A stretch of DNA of 64,000 nt from Idiomarina piscisalsi (GTDB lineage Bacteria; Pseudomonadota; Gammaproteobacteria; Enterobacterales; Alteromonadaceae). The position numbers and the translations under genes were made by a program. This document shows positions 8,941 through 17,386 of the stretch, piece by piece (the stretch's first letter is position 1; each line of letters opens with the position of its first letter). The notes beneath the pieces were generated by a model that was not told the DNA's origin, searched no databases, and saw only the letters and a list, made by a program, of their open reading frames with translations. The stretch is taken from positions 1-64,000 of the forward strand of contig NZ_PIQA01000001.1 in assembly GCF_003987095.1 (NCBI RefSeq), given 5' to 3'.

Positions 8941-10656
8941 TTAAGGTGGGTATAGTGGCGGTAAACTCGAGCTTTGTTGTTTTACGTTCATGCTACCTAT
9001 TTGCTTTCTGACTTTCTGATAAAGCGTTTTACCTTCAGTCCATTTAGAGCTATTAGAGTTATAAAGAGAAGCCTGTAGCGGCTTTATTTCTTCCTCAATA
9101 TTTAAACGCTTAGCAACATCAGCAAGACTATTAAAAGAACCGTCCAAATGCGTTTGAGCCCAATTAATAAGGCTCTCTTGTGCTGTTTTCGCATCGTTGT
9201 TTTTGCAGGCTTTCTGAAAGTCCTGCCATGACTTACTGCGGTTCAAATTATCTGCGCTTTCAGGCTTAACGGTTTTCTCCTGGCTTTTAACACTTTTGCG
9301 CTTAATTAGCAGGTACAAGTTAAGCAGCAACGAAATAGCTAATCCGGCGGTTAAGGCAACAATGACCCAAATAGGCACTAATGGTTTAGAGGCAACAGTA
9401 TTGGTGTCCGGTTTCGCGGAGGTGTTCGCAGCTTCCTCGTTTTTAGTGTCTGGCTTGATGTCAGTCGGTGCAGCCTCTGCGATATCGCTTTGGGTCATAC
9501 CGGCAGGCATGATCACGGGCAAGGTCATACTCTCCGTTTTAGCCACGGTTCGTTGCTGGGTCTTGGTGTTAAACCAGGGCAGTTTAAACTCAGGAATGAC
9601 TAAATCCCCGGCTTGTTCGGGTACGAGCGCAAAACTGACGGTTTTTTGAGAAATCACCACACCATTTCGAGTAAAACTGTCGGTTTCATCGTTGTCTGGG
9701 TATACCCTGAAACTGCTCGGAAAGTCCGGAGCTATTTCTGGCAATTGCTCAGGTTTAACCCCCACAGCCGTCAGCATATAAGACAATGTAATAGGCTCTC
9801 CGGCTTTGTACTCCTCCTGCTCTGGGCTTATTGATGCTGATAAGCTGACCAACTCGCTGGGTAACCAGTGTCCGGTCCATGAGTCCGGTACGGGTAGCAC
9901 ATTAACGTCAATGCCTTCGGCTATTGCACTAACCGGCTGGGTGTTTGAAAAAGAGGAAAAGATTGAACGCTGCCCCTGAGTAAAGACTTCACCGTCAAAA
10001 CGAGCGCCGGGTATGGTTATAGAGCCTGACTTGTTAGGCGTTATTTGATAAACGCGCTGGTAAACTTTATAACGGCGACCGTTGACCATTTGTGTGCTTT
10101 CTTCATCGCGCCCAATCTGTTGCACATCTGCGTTGTCGACTTGTGGCGGTACCAGATTACCCTTATTTAAGTCGGCAGCCAGAAACAGCCGGGCAATATA
10201 GGTAATTGGCTGCTGGAAATAGACATTGGTTGAATCGACTTGGGCTTCAATAAAGGCAATTCTCTGCTCAGTGTTGCTGTCGCTTCCCTGTTCAAGCACA
10301 CGCAAATTAATTGGTTTAGACGACACTCCTTTAATAGTAATTTCCGGAATGGTGTACTCGCCGGGAGACTGTGGAATCAGTACTGTAGTAAAGCGTGTTT
10401 GTTTGCTCAGGCTACCGTTTATCATGGAGGTTTGACGGCTGACAGAAGTGCGACCGACGACAAAGTCCTGCAGCAGCTTGGACGCCTCAAATGCATTATT
10501 TGATACGTCATCGTTAACCGTGACAGTCAGCACAAAAGACTCGTTTGCGGTTACTGGGTTTCTGTCGACCGTTGCTGTTACCTCAGTGACATCAGCACTT
10601 GCGGTCATACTGAATAACATGAGTAAAACAACGAGCAAGTTTACGGCTCTTACCAT
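8941..10656 (-). CDS. batD: BatD-family membrane protein (aerotolerance operon)
   Basis: The 571-residue protein has an N-terminal signal peptide (LLMLFSMTASA, cleavage near residue 21). A long beta-rich periplasmic region resembles BatD 'oxygen tolerance' proteins. A single transmembrane segment lies at about residues 422-452, with a cytosolic C-terminal tail. BatD proteins accompany MoxR ATPases and VWA proteins, but their molecular role is not established. It is the last gene of the six-gene minus-strand operon. Its ATG overlaps the stop of the upstream gene (ATGGTAA, 7 bases), which indicates translational coupling. Confidence 0.85.
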   Translation of the reverse strand: MVRAVNLLVVLLMLFSMTASADVTEVTATVDRNPVTANESFVLTVTVNDDVSNNAFEASKLLQDFVVGRTSVSRQTSMINGSLSKQTRFTTVLIPQSPGEYTIPEITIKGVSSKPINLRVLEQGSDSNTEQRIAFIEAQVDSTNVYFQQPITYIARLFLAADLNKGNLVPPQVDNADVQQIGRDEESTQMVNGRRYKVYQRVYQITPNKSGSITIPGARFDGEVFTQGQRSIFSSFSNTQPVSAIAEGIDVNVLPVPDSWTGHWLPSELVSLSASISPEQEEYKAGEPITLSYMLTAVGVKPEQLPEIAPDFPSSFRVYPDNDETDSFTRNGVVISQKTVSFALVPEQAGDLVIPEFKLPWFNTKTQQRTVAKTESMTLPVIMPAGMTQSDIAEAAPTDIKPDTKNEEAANTSAKPDTNTVASKPLVPIWVIVALTAGLAISLLLNLYLLIKRKSVKSQEKTVKPESADNLNRSKSWQDFQKACKNNDAKTAQESLINWAQTHLDGSFNSLADVAKRLNIEEEIKPLQASLYNSNSSKWTEGKTLYQKVRKQIGSMNVKQQSSSLPPLYPP

Positions 10657-12494
10657 TTTTTCTTCTCTCCTTGTGGCTGAGAAGCTCTACGCTGGTTGCG
10701 GCGCTGGCTTTCCAATAACATCTTATTTCTTAGCAGTATGCTTGGATCATCCGGTACACGGTTCATCCATTGGTCTAATTGACGCGCTTTTTCAGGATCA
10801 ATCTCGCCTTCTTTAAACTGAGCATTTTGTTGCTCTGCTTGACCTTCAGCGTTGTCTTCTTGTTGCTTTCTTGCCTGCTCTTTCTCATTTTTTTCTTGCT
10901 GACCCGGCTCTTGTTTATTTTGCTTCTGCTGTTGTTGTGAATCTCTATTCTGGGGCTGCGACTGAGAGTTTGAGTTTTCGCCTTGCTGGTTTTGTCCTTG
11001 GTTGTTGTTTTGGTTATTACCTTGTTTATCATTCGATTGCTCAGAGTCTTTATCTGACTCTGAGTTTTCATCGCCTGACTCACCAGACTGCTCTTGTTGC
11101 TGCTTTTCTTGTAGCTTTTTCACAACGTCCAAATTTTCTTTGGCTTGCTGCCAGCCAGGTTGTTGCTCTAACGCTTGCTGGTAAGCTTCTGACGCCTGCT
11201 CGAACTGTTGTTCCTGAGCAAGCGCATTACCCCGGTTGAAGTGGGCTTCGGCCGAGTTGTCTTTGGCAAAAGAATCTGCCGCTTCAGCATACAGGCCTTG
11301 TTTGTAAAGCGCTGCGCCTTTTCGAAGCGGATCTGAACTTAGCTTGGATGCTTGCTCAAACTGTTCGTTCTGATAAAGCTGTTGGGCACGCTGCTCGTTG
11401 TTTAAAAATAGCGAACTCAGTACGCCTTCAGAGTTATTCGGTTCAGCCTCCTGAGCATAGGCCTTGGGGGTGGATAACGACATTGGGATAATGAATGCCA
11501 GTACAAGTGGTGTCAAAAGGGCGCCTTTACGCCAGCTTGCCAGTAATAAAGGCAAAATGAACAGTGCTACATAGGGACCCATATCTTTCCAGGCATCTCC
11601 CCGCTGTTGTTGCTCGTTGTCTTTACCTTCACGGCTGAGTGGTGGCAATGCGGTGAGCGCTTCGATGTCGTCGTTAGTTGATGTCGCCTGCACAAAAGCA
11701 CCGTTGGTTATTTGTGCTAAGTCACTTAACCGGTCTGGAAACAGCTTCGCTATGACGACTCTACCGTTTTCTTTTACCAGGCTGCCATTTGCGTTTCGCA
11801 CCGGGGCGCCGTCTTCTGTGCCGACCCCTAAAATTGATACTCTGTGTTCAATATCGCGCAAGTAGTCTGTTAAAGGCTGTAAGTCGCGGCTGCTGATACC
11901 ATCTGTTAGCCAGTAAATATCGCCCTGAGGGTATCCGGCGTTTGCCAGAAGTTCGTTAGCAAGTTTCAGGGCGCGTAAAGGCTCACTCCCTTCAAGGGGC
12001 ATTATTTCCGGCGACAATGAGGGTATTAAGTTAATTAAGTTTCGGTTGTCCGCGGTTAACGGGCTAATAGTAAACGCATCGTCAGCATAGGCAATTAAAC
12101 CGGTGTCGCCGTCAAGGCCAGAGCGAACTAAGTCTATCGCTTTAAAGCGTAGTTGAGTCAGACGGTTGGGTGTTATATCTTCCGCTAACAATGACGGTGA
12201 CATGTCCATAATAACCACCTGACCGGACTCTAACTGATAAACAGGCTGTGGCAACTTTTCCCAAGTGGGTCCGGCAAGAGCCGTACTAGCAATAATTAGC
12301 ATTAATGCGAGCCGGTGAATCGGCCAGCTGGATGCTTTGCCTCCCGAGTTAACCAGCACCTTCGCTAAATGACCAGGAAGAAACTGATTCCATCCGGCTT
12401 CATGTTTATTCTGCCTGAGCAGTCGCCAGTACATAACGGCAACAGGAAGCAGAGCAACAAGCCACCAGGGGCGAATAAAATGAAAGTCGCTCAT
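10650..12494 (-). CDS. BatB/BatC-type fusion: membrane VWA protein with TPR and low-complexity tail
   Basis: The protein (614 aa from ATG 12494) has transmembrane segments at about residues 9-24 and 58-76, then a von Willebrand A domain with the MIDAS start DMSPS at 97-101. A further hydrophobic stretch is followed by TPR-like repeats (about 375-470) and a Gln/Asn/Glu-rich tract (about 470-570). BatB and BatC are separate genes in Bacteroidetes; here they form one chain, as is common in gammaproteobacteria. The start at 12494 forms TAATG with the upstream stop and has GGAGG upstream. A longer in-frame start at 12569 lies deep inside the upstream gene and is rejected. Confidence 0.85.
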   Translation of the reverse strand: MSDFHFIRPWWLVALLPVAVMYWRLLRQNKHEAGWNQFLPGHLAKVLVNSGGKASSWPIHRLALMLIIASTALAGPTWEKLPQPVYQLESGQVVIMDMSPSLLAEDITPNRLTQLRFKAIDLVRSGLDGDTGLIAYADDAFTISPLTADNRNLINLIPSLSPEIMPLEGSEPLRALKLANELLANAGYPQGDIYWLTDGISSRDLQPLTDYLRDIEHRVSILGVGTEDGAPVRNANGSLVKENGRVVIAKLFPDRLSDLAQITNGAFVQATSTNDDIEALTALPPLSREGKDNEQQQRGDAWKDMGPYVALFILPLLLASWRKGALLTPLVLAFIIPMSLSTPKAYAQEAEPNNSEGVLSSLFLNNEQRAQQLYQNEQFEQASKLSSDPLRKGAALYKQGLYAEAADSFAKDNSAEAHFNRGNALAQEQQFEQASEAYQQALEQQPGWQQAKENLDVVKKLQEKQQQEQSGESGDENSESDKDSEQSNDKQGNNQNNNQGQNQQGENSNSQSQPQNRDSQQQQKQNKQEPGQQEKNEKEQARKQQEDNAEGQAEQQNAQFKEGEIDPEKARQLDQWMNRVPDDPSILLRNKMLLESQRRNQRRASQPQGEKKKW

Positions 12495-13474
12495 TATGAC
12501 ACCCTCCATGGCTTGTACCGACTCAGGGCCAGAGTGACTAAGGCAATGAAGCACAGTGAGAGTGGCCAATGGAATAAGCTGGCTCTGGGGCGAAGCTGTT
12601 GAGGATCGTCGTCCACGGGCTCCAATTCATCCAGCAAAGTATAAATATTCTCGAGCTCTTCGGTGCTTCTTGCTCGGAAATATTCACCGCCGGTTTCACG
12701 CGCTAACTTCTGCATTAAAGGTATGTCTAAGTCGCGGCTTGGATTCACGCGACGTTGACCGAAAAAGCTATCAACGACAACTTCTTCTGCGCCAACGGCA
12801 ATTGGGTAAATAGTAACGTCATAACTTTTGGCGAGCTCTAGCGCTTGCTCTGGCGTCAGATTCCCCGCTGTACTTTGACCATCGGTTAATAAAATGAGTA
12901 CGCGGTTGGTTTCTTCGTCTTGCTGAAAGCGCTTAACTGCCAGGGCTATTGCATCGCCAATGGCTGTTCTTTCACCAACCAGCCCAAGTACCGACTCATT
13001 CAGCATTTGTGCAATAGTCTGTCGGTCATAGGTCATTGGCGCCTGTAAATAAGCGGTGTCGCCAAATAAGATAAGCCCCAGGCGGTCGCCTTCGCGACGT
13101 GTAATAAAGTCACTAAGCACATGTTTGACCATCGACAGCCGGTCGACCGACTGGCCGTTAATTTCCATATCGGCAATTTCCATACTGCCCGACAAGTCTA
13201 CTGCCAGCATCATTTCCCGACCTTCAGAGCGGGTGGCAACCGGCTCACCTAACCATTGTGGGCGAGCTGTCGCTGAAACGAGCGACACCCATGCAATGGC
13301 TAGCACTGTTAAGAAAAACCACTGGCTCTTTATGGTCTGTTGTTCACTGGACAGCCCATATAAGTTGGGCAGTCGAATAGCCGAACGGGTGTTCCTGCGA
13401 GTGGGTATTAACCACCAGACCAACGCCGGCAGTGGTAATAAAAGAAACATCCAGGGCCAGGCAAACTCAAACAT
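12494..13474 (-). CDS. BatA-like VWA-domain inner membrane protein
   Basis: The 326-residue protein has N-terminal transmembrane segments (residues 7-23 and 53-68), a VWA domain with a complete MIDAS motif DLSGS at 93-97, and a C-terminal hydrophobic helix. This is the architecture of BatA proteins, which are thought to work with MoxR AAA ATPases as metal-ion-dependent adaptors at the membrane. Its ATG overlaps the upstream stop by 8 bases and its stop overlaps the next start, so it is translationally coupled on both sides. Confidence 0.85.
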   Translation of the reverse strand: MFEFAWPWMFLLLPLPALVWWLIPTRRNTRSAIRLPNLYGLSSEQQTIKSQWFFLTVLAIAWVSLVSATARPQWLGEPVATRSEGREMMLAVDLSGSMEIADMEINGQSVDRLSMVKHVLSDFITRREGDRLGLILFGDTAYLQAPMTYDRQTIAQMLNESVLGLVGERTAIGDAIALAVKRFQQDEETNRVLILLTDGQSTAGNLTPEQALELAKSYDVTIYPIAVGAEEVVVDSFFGQRRVNPSRDLDIPLMQKLARETGGEYFRARSTEELENIYTLLDELEPVDDDPQQLRPRASLFHWPLSLCFIALVTLALSRYKPWRVS

Positions 13475-13952
13475 TGTGCTCTCCCGGCATTTTACTCAGG
13501 TCTAACTGCAACCATTGGCAGCCAACTGCTTTGTATAGCTCACAAAATGCATTACTTGCTTGTCCGTATAGCTCACTATTAATGTCGTATTGCTGTAATT
13601 CCGCATTAAAGTGTTGCTGCGATTTTTCGCTCATACCTGAGAGTAAAAACGTGAGCCATTGTTGACCGTGCAAGTTAGAAACCGTCTGCTGTGGGTAATA
13701 CGCGAGCGCCACTTGTCTAAGCAGTAGGGTGACTTGCTCTGTGGTGGCTGGCGCTAATATCTGTAATTGCCTGTAGGCCTCCCGACGAGCCCGAGCCTTT
13801 AAGCGCCGTTGAACCAGCCAATAACTAATGAACGCTACAATTGCGATGAATAATAAGACGCTACCAAGGCTCCACCAGGTCGGTGGCCACCAACTGGCAT
13901 CAGCTGGCGGAACAATGTCATGTAACTGACTGAGCGATGCCTGCTGTATCAT
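13467..13952 (-). CDS. DUF4381-type small membrane protein of the moxR/bat operon
   Basis: The protein (161 aa from ATG 13952) has one transmembrane helix at about residues 28-48 (SLGSVLLFIAIVAFISYWLV) followed by a cytosolic helical domain with basic residues after the helix. The size, the PPxxWWPPTWW motif before the helix and the position between DUF58 and BatA are typical of DUF4381 proteins. Function is unknown. The ATG at 13952 makes an ATGA overlap with the upstream stop; an upstream in-frame start at 13967 lies inside the neighbouring gene. Confidence 0.75.
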   Translation of the reverse strand: MIQQASLSQLHDIVPPADASWWPPTWWSLGSVLLFIAIVAFISYWLVQRRLKARARREAYRQLQILAPATTEQVTLLLRQVALAYYPQQTVSNLHGQQWLTFLLSGMSEKSQQHFNAELQQYDINSELYGQASNAFCELYKAVGCQWLQLDLSKMPGEHNV

Positions 13953-14908
13953 GAAATATCGCTCCACTGTACTTCAATAGGTTGTGCGCTGCTAACTGGA
14001 GTAAACAGCAGCTGCCGGTTTGCAAAACTTTTTTCAAGCGCTTGCCAGTGGCTCTGGGCCGCGTTTGCGTACGTGTCTGTCTGACGTTTATTGGTTAAGT
14101 CGATATCGACTTGTTGCTTGCCATTAGATACGGCTAAAGGCTGGATGGAATGCCCCTGAGGAAGCGACTTTTCCATCGGGTCATAAACACCATAACAACG
14201 CACCAGATTATGTTTCGATAACACTTGTAGCCCATCAATAATGGTTTTGTCGACGTTATGAAAGTCACTGATAACATGAATAATACTGCCGGGCTTAACC
14301 AGTTGGCGTAATCGCTTCAGCGATTCAGACATGGGCTCTGCGGGTGTCGAGGCCTGTTTCTGCCAGCGTGTTAAACTGTCTTTACTCACGTCAACAAGAC
14401 CGTGCAATAGCCGTAATACGCCTTGCTGGCGCGCCGCAGGTTTAAATTCGTTATGAAGCCAGCCGTTGCTAATGAGTCCGCCGACACGGTCACCTTTGTG
14501 CTGCGCTTGCCAGGCAATAGCCGCAGCAAGGTGCGCAGCCTGGACCGACTTAAATACAAACTCACTGCCAAATAACTGAGACAATGACAAATCGACCCAA
14601 ATGAACACGGGCTTCTCTTTTTCTTCCCGGTACAGCTTGGTATGGGCTTTACCGGTTCTTGCTGTTACGCGCCAGTCAATGGCACGAATGTCGTCGCCGG
14701 CTTGATAATGCCTCACTTCGTCAAATTCCATACCACGCCCCCGGACTTTACTGAGTAAAGGACCCGACACCGTTGTTCGCGGCAGCGTCTTTTTGTGCTT
14801 AGCAAAAGCGGCAATTTTACTGCGATAATACATTAGCTCCTGCATACCCAGCGAAATGCCGTCGGTATGCAGTTGTTTTAGCCATTGTGAAACGTCCAGT
14901 TGAGGCAT
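13949..14908 (-). CDS. DUF58 domain protein of the moxR/bat operon
   Basis: The 319-residue protein contains the hallmark DUF58 segment (EFDEVRHYQAGDDIRAIDWR, then TARTGKAHTKLYREE) at about residues 60-100, followed by a VWA-like fold region (FIWVDLSLSQLFGS). It has no transmembrane helix. DUF58 proteins are always found with MoxR ATPases, but their biochemical role is not known. Its start overlaps the moxR stop as TAATG and its stop overlaps the DUF4381 start as ATGA. Confidence 0.88.
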   Translation of the reverse strand: MPQLDVSQWLKQLHTDGISLGMQELMYYRSKIAAFAKHKKTLPRTTVSGPLLSKVRGRGMEFDEVRHYQAGDDIRAIDWRVTARTGKAHTKLYREEKEKPVFIWVDLSLSQLFGSEFVFKSVQAAHLAAAIAWQAQHKGDRVGGLISNGWLHNEFKPAARQQGVLRLLHGLVDVSKDSLTRWQKQASTPAEPMSESLKRLRQLVKPGSIIHVISDFHNVDKTIIDGLQVLSKHNLVRCYGVYDPMEKSLPQGHSIQPLAVSNGKQQVDIDLTNKRQTDTYANAAQSHWQALEKSFANRQLLFTPVSSAQPIEVQWSDIS

Positions 14909-15864
14909 TATGGCGTTGGCACCAGTTTCAGTATTGTATCGATAACTTGATCGTGCGTGACGCCGTCAGCTTCAGCCTGATAACTCAGTATAATTCGATG
15001 GCGCAATACGTTATGGCAAATGGACATAATGTCGTCCGGAGTGACAAAGTCACGACCGGCCAACCAAGCTTGAGCTCGTGCGCAGCGCTCTAATGAAATA
15101 GTGGCACGCGGGCTGGCGCCATAACCAATCCATGAAGCCAGGTTGGCGTCATAGTGCTGAGGTTGGCGAGTGGCGATAATTAACTGAACTAAATAATTTT
15201 CTACCGCGTCGTCCAGGTACACTTCCAGAACTTCTTTACGAGCATTGAATAAGTCTGCCTGCGTCAGCGGTTTTGGAGCTGGCATTTGCTCGTTTAATGC
15301 TTCACCGCGAGTAAGCCTGAGAATTTTTTGTTCGGTTTCTGCGTCAGGATAGTCCAGCTTTAGATGCATTAAGAAGCGGTCTAACTGTGCTTCTGGGAGA
15401 GGATAGGTACCTTCCTGCTCCAAAGGATTTTGTGTCGCCAACACCATAAATAAGTCAGACAGCGGATAGCTGCGTTGACCAACGGTAATCTGACGTTCAG
15501 CCATAGCCTCCAGTAGGGCAGACTGAACTTTGGCCGGAGCCCGGTTTATCTCATCCGCTAAAATCAGGTTATGGAACAAAGGGCCTTGCTGGAACTCAAA
15601 AGTCCCGGTCTCGGGGCGGTAAATATCTGTACCGGTCAAGTCAGCCGGCAGTAGGTCCGGCGTAAATTGAACGCGATGAAAGTCGCCTTCAATACCGTTT
15701 GCCAAGCTTTGTACCGCTCGGGTTTTCGCAAGCCCCGGCGGGCCTTCGACTAATAAATGCCCGTCAGCGAGTACGGCTATAAGTAAATTACGGGTAAAGT
15801 CCGGCTGTCCCAGAACTTGCTGATTCAGGTAGTCTTGTAATTGTTGAAATGCTGTCGATGACAT
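14908..15864 (-). CDS. MoxR-family AAA+ ATPase
   Basis: The 318-residue cytosolic ATPase has Walker A GPPGLAKT (41-48), Walker B ILADEINR (101-108) and sensor TQNPLEQEGTYPLPEAQLDRF. It is the first gene of a six-gene operon encoding DUF58, DUF4381, two VWA proteins and BatD, the usual MoxR/VWA chaperone-like module. Family members assist maturation of enzymes or complexes; the client here is unknown. ATG 15864 is chosen because GGAG lies seven bases before it; an in-frame start at 15936 adds residues that do not look like MoxR. Confidence 0.92.
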   Translation of the reverse strand: MSSTAFQQLQDYLNQQVLGQPDFTRNLLIAVLADGHLLVEGPPGLAKTRAVQSLANGIEGDFHRVQFTPDLLPADLTGTDIYRPETGTFEFQQGPLFHNLILADEINRAPAKVQSALLEAMAERQITVGQRSYPLSDLFMVLATQNPLEQEGTYPLPEAQLDRFLMHLKLDYPDAETEQKILRLTRGEALNEQMPAPKPLTQADLFNARKEVLEVYLDDAVENYLVQLIIATRQPQHYDANLASWIGYGASPRATISLERCARAQAWLAGRDFVTPDDIMSICHNVLRHRIILSYQAEADGVTHDQVIDTILKLVPTP

Positions 15865-15904
15865 CTTGACTCCAGGCTGTCGAATCCGGTGAAAAATGAC
15901 TATG

Positions 15905-15944
15905 CTGTCAGTACCGTTATGCAATGACAGTAACAATGCTGTCT
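15905..15944. promoter_or_regulatory. Three spaced CTGTC/TGACAG half-sites in the moxR-fadI divergent region
   Basis: CTGTCA (15905-15910), TGACAG (15925-15930) and CTGTCT (15939-15944) form alternating inverted half-sites with 14- and 8-base spacers, 40-80 bases upstream of moxR. They could be an operator; no regulator is identified. Confidence 0.3.
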
Positions 15945-16033
15945 TTGTTCCGAATTTTCAATTGTATTGCCATACTGTACCGAAAACGAAGGTTTTAATC
16001 TGCTCTATTAAGCGCTAGAATTTGTAACATATT

Positions 16034-16050
16034 TTGTGGTCAGACCAGTA
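16034..16050 (+). promoter_or_regulatory. FadR-like operator upstream of fadIJ
   Basis: The perfect palindromic core TGGTCAGACCA (16037-16047) matches the central TGGTCnGACCA pattern known for the acyl-CoA-responsive repressor FadR. It lies 28 bases before the fadI start, where a bound repressor would block initiation or elongation. A possible -10 TAGAAT is at 16016-16021. Confidence 0.65.
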
Positions 16051-16075
16051 ATGGTTGATGAAGCGAGGAAAAGTT

Positions 16076-17386
16076 ATGTCAGAAGCACATCAAGTGCGCA
16101 CAGTTAACGGCGAGCGTATCGCCTTTGTTGCGGGCTTACGAACGCCGTTTGCTAAGCAGGCAACAGAATTTCATGGCGTGCCCGCCGTTGATCTTGGCAA
16201 AATGGTCGTTCAGGAGCTGGTGAATAAAACCGGCATTGAAGGCGAATGGGTCGAGCAGCTGGTATTCGGGCAAGTGGTTCAAATGCCGGAGGCGCCAAAT
16301 ATTGCTCGCGAAATAGTGTTAGGAACCAGTTTACCGGTGAACACCGACGCCTACAGTGTGTCACGTGCGTGTGCAACGAGCTTTCAGTCTGCGGTTAATA
16401 TTGCTGAAGCAATGATCGCCGGACATATTCGCGGTGGTATTGCCGGCGGTGCCGATTCTTCATCGGTACTGCCTATTGGTGTCAGCAAACGCTTGGGTCG
16501 TGCGTTAGTTGACTTAAATAAAGCCAAGACCTTAGGTCAGCGTTTATCCATTTTAAAACGTCTTAAGTTTAAAGATTTACTGCCAGTGCCGCCGGCCGTT
16601 GCTGAGTACTCAACCGGTTTGAGCATGGGGCAGACCGCAGAGCAAATGGCCAAAACTCACAGTATTAGTCGTGCTGACCAGGACGAGTTGACCGTACGTT
16701 CGCATAAAAAGGCACATGCTGCCTGGGAAGCAGGGTGGTTGGACAGCGAAGTCATGACAGCCTATCCGGAGCCGTATAACAAACACCTAAGCCGCGACAA
16801 CAATATTCGTGGTGATAGCCAGGTCGACAAACTCTCTAAGTTGAAGCCGGTGTTTGATCGCAAACACGGCTCAGTTACAGCCGCTAACAGTACACCGTTA
16901 ACCGATGGTGCCTCGGCGGTATTAATGATGACAGAAAGTCGGGCAAAAGAGTTAGGGCTACCTGTGCTGGGATATTTACGCAGCTACGCCTTTGCGGCGC
17001 TGCAGGTCGAAGAAGATATGCTGATGGGACCGTCTTACTCTACGCCAGTTGCGCTCGACAGAGCAGGCATGACGCTAAACGATCTTGATTTAATTGATAT
17101 GCATGAAGCTTTTGCAGCACAAACACTAGCCAATATGAAAATGTTCGCTAGTGACAAGTTTGCGAAGGAAAAGCTAGGACGTGCCAAAGCCATTGGCGAC
17201 ATTGATATGGATAAATTTAACGTACTGGGCGGCTCAATTGCCTACGGGCACCCGTTTGCAGCGACAGGAACGCGTATGATCACGCAAACGCTGAACGAAT
17301 TGCATCGTCGCGGTGGTGGTGTTGGTCTGACAACAGCCTGTGCCGCTGGTGGTTTAGGTGCTGCAATGATTGTGGAGACAGAATAA
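16076..17386 (+). CDS. fadI: Acetyl-CoA C-acyltransferase FadI (3-ketoacyl-CoA thiolase)
   Basis: This enzyme cleaves 3-ketoacyl-CoA with CoA to give acetyl-CoA and a shortened acyl-CoA, the last step of beta-oxidation. From ATG 16076 it is 436 aa, the same length as E. coli FadI. Catalytic residues are Cys99 (SRACATS), His392 (YGHPFAATG) and Cys422 (TACAAGG). GAGGAA lies six bases upstream of the ATG; an in-frame TTG at 16055 is rejected because it gives an over-long N-terminus. The stop overlaps the fadJ start (TAATG), so the two subunits of the complex are coupled. Confidence 0.96.
   Translation: MSEAHQVRTVNGERIAFVAGLRTPFAKQATEFHGVPAVDLGKMVVQELVNKTGIEGEWVEQLVFGQVVQMPEAPNIAREIVLGTSLPVNTDAYSVSRACATSFQSAVNIAEAMIAGHIRGGIAGGADSSSVLPIGVSKRLGRALVDLNKAKTLGQRLSILKRLKFKDLLPVPPAVAEYSTGLSMGQTAEQMAKTHSISRADQDELTVRSHKKAHAAWEAGWLDSEVMTAYPEPYNKHLSRDNNIRGDSQVDKLSKLKPVFDRKHGSVTAANSTPLTDGASAVLMMTESRAKELGLPVLGYLRSYAFAALQVEEDMLMGPSYSTPVALDRAGMTLNDLDLIDMHEAFAAQTLANMKMFASDKFAKEKLGRAKAIGDIDMDKFNVLGGSIAYGHPFAATGTRMITQTLNELHRRGGGVGLTTACAAGGLGAAMIVETE

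Noticed and set aside
12495-12569. Upstream extension of the BatB/BatC gene
   Set aside because: It lies wholly in the coding region of batA in another frame; ATG 12494 forms a normal TAATG coupling with GGAGG.
16051-16075. Upstream TTG extension of fadI
   Set aside because: ATG 16076 gives exactly the 436-residue length and catalytic numbering of FadI.
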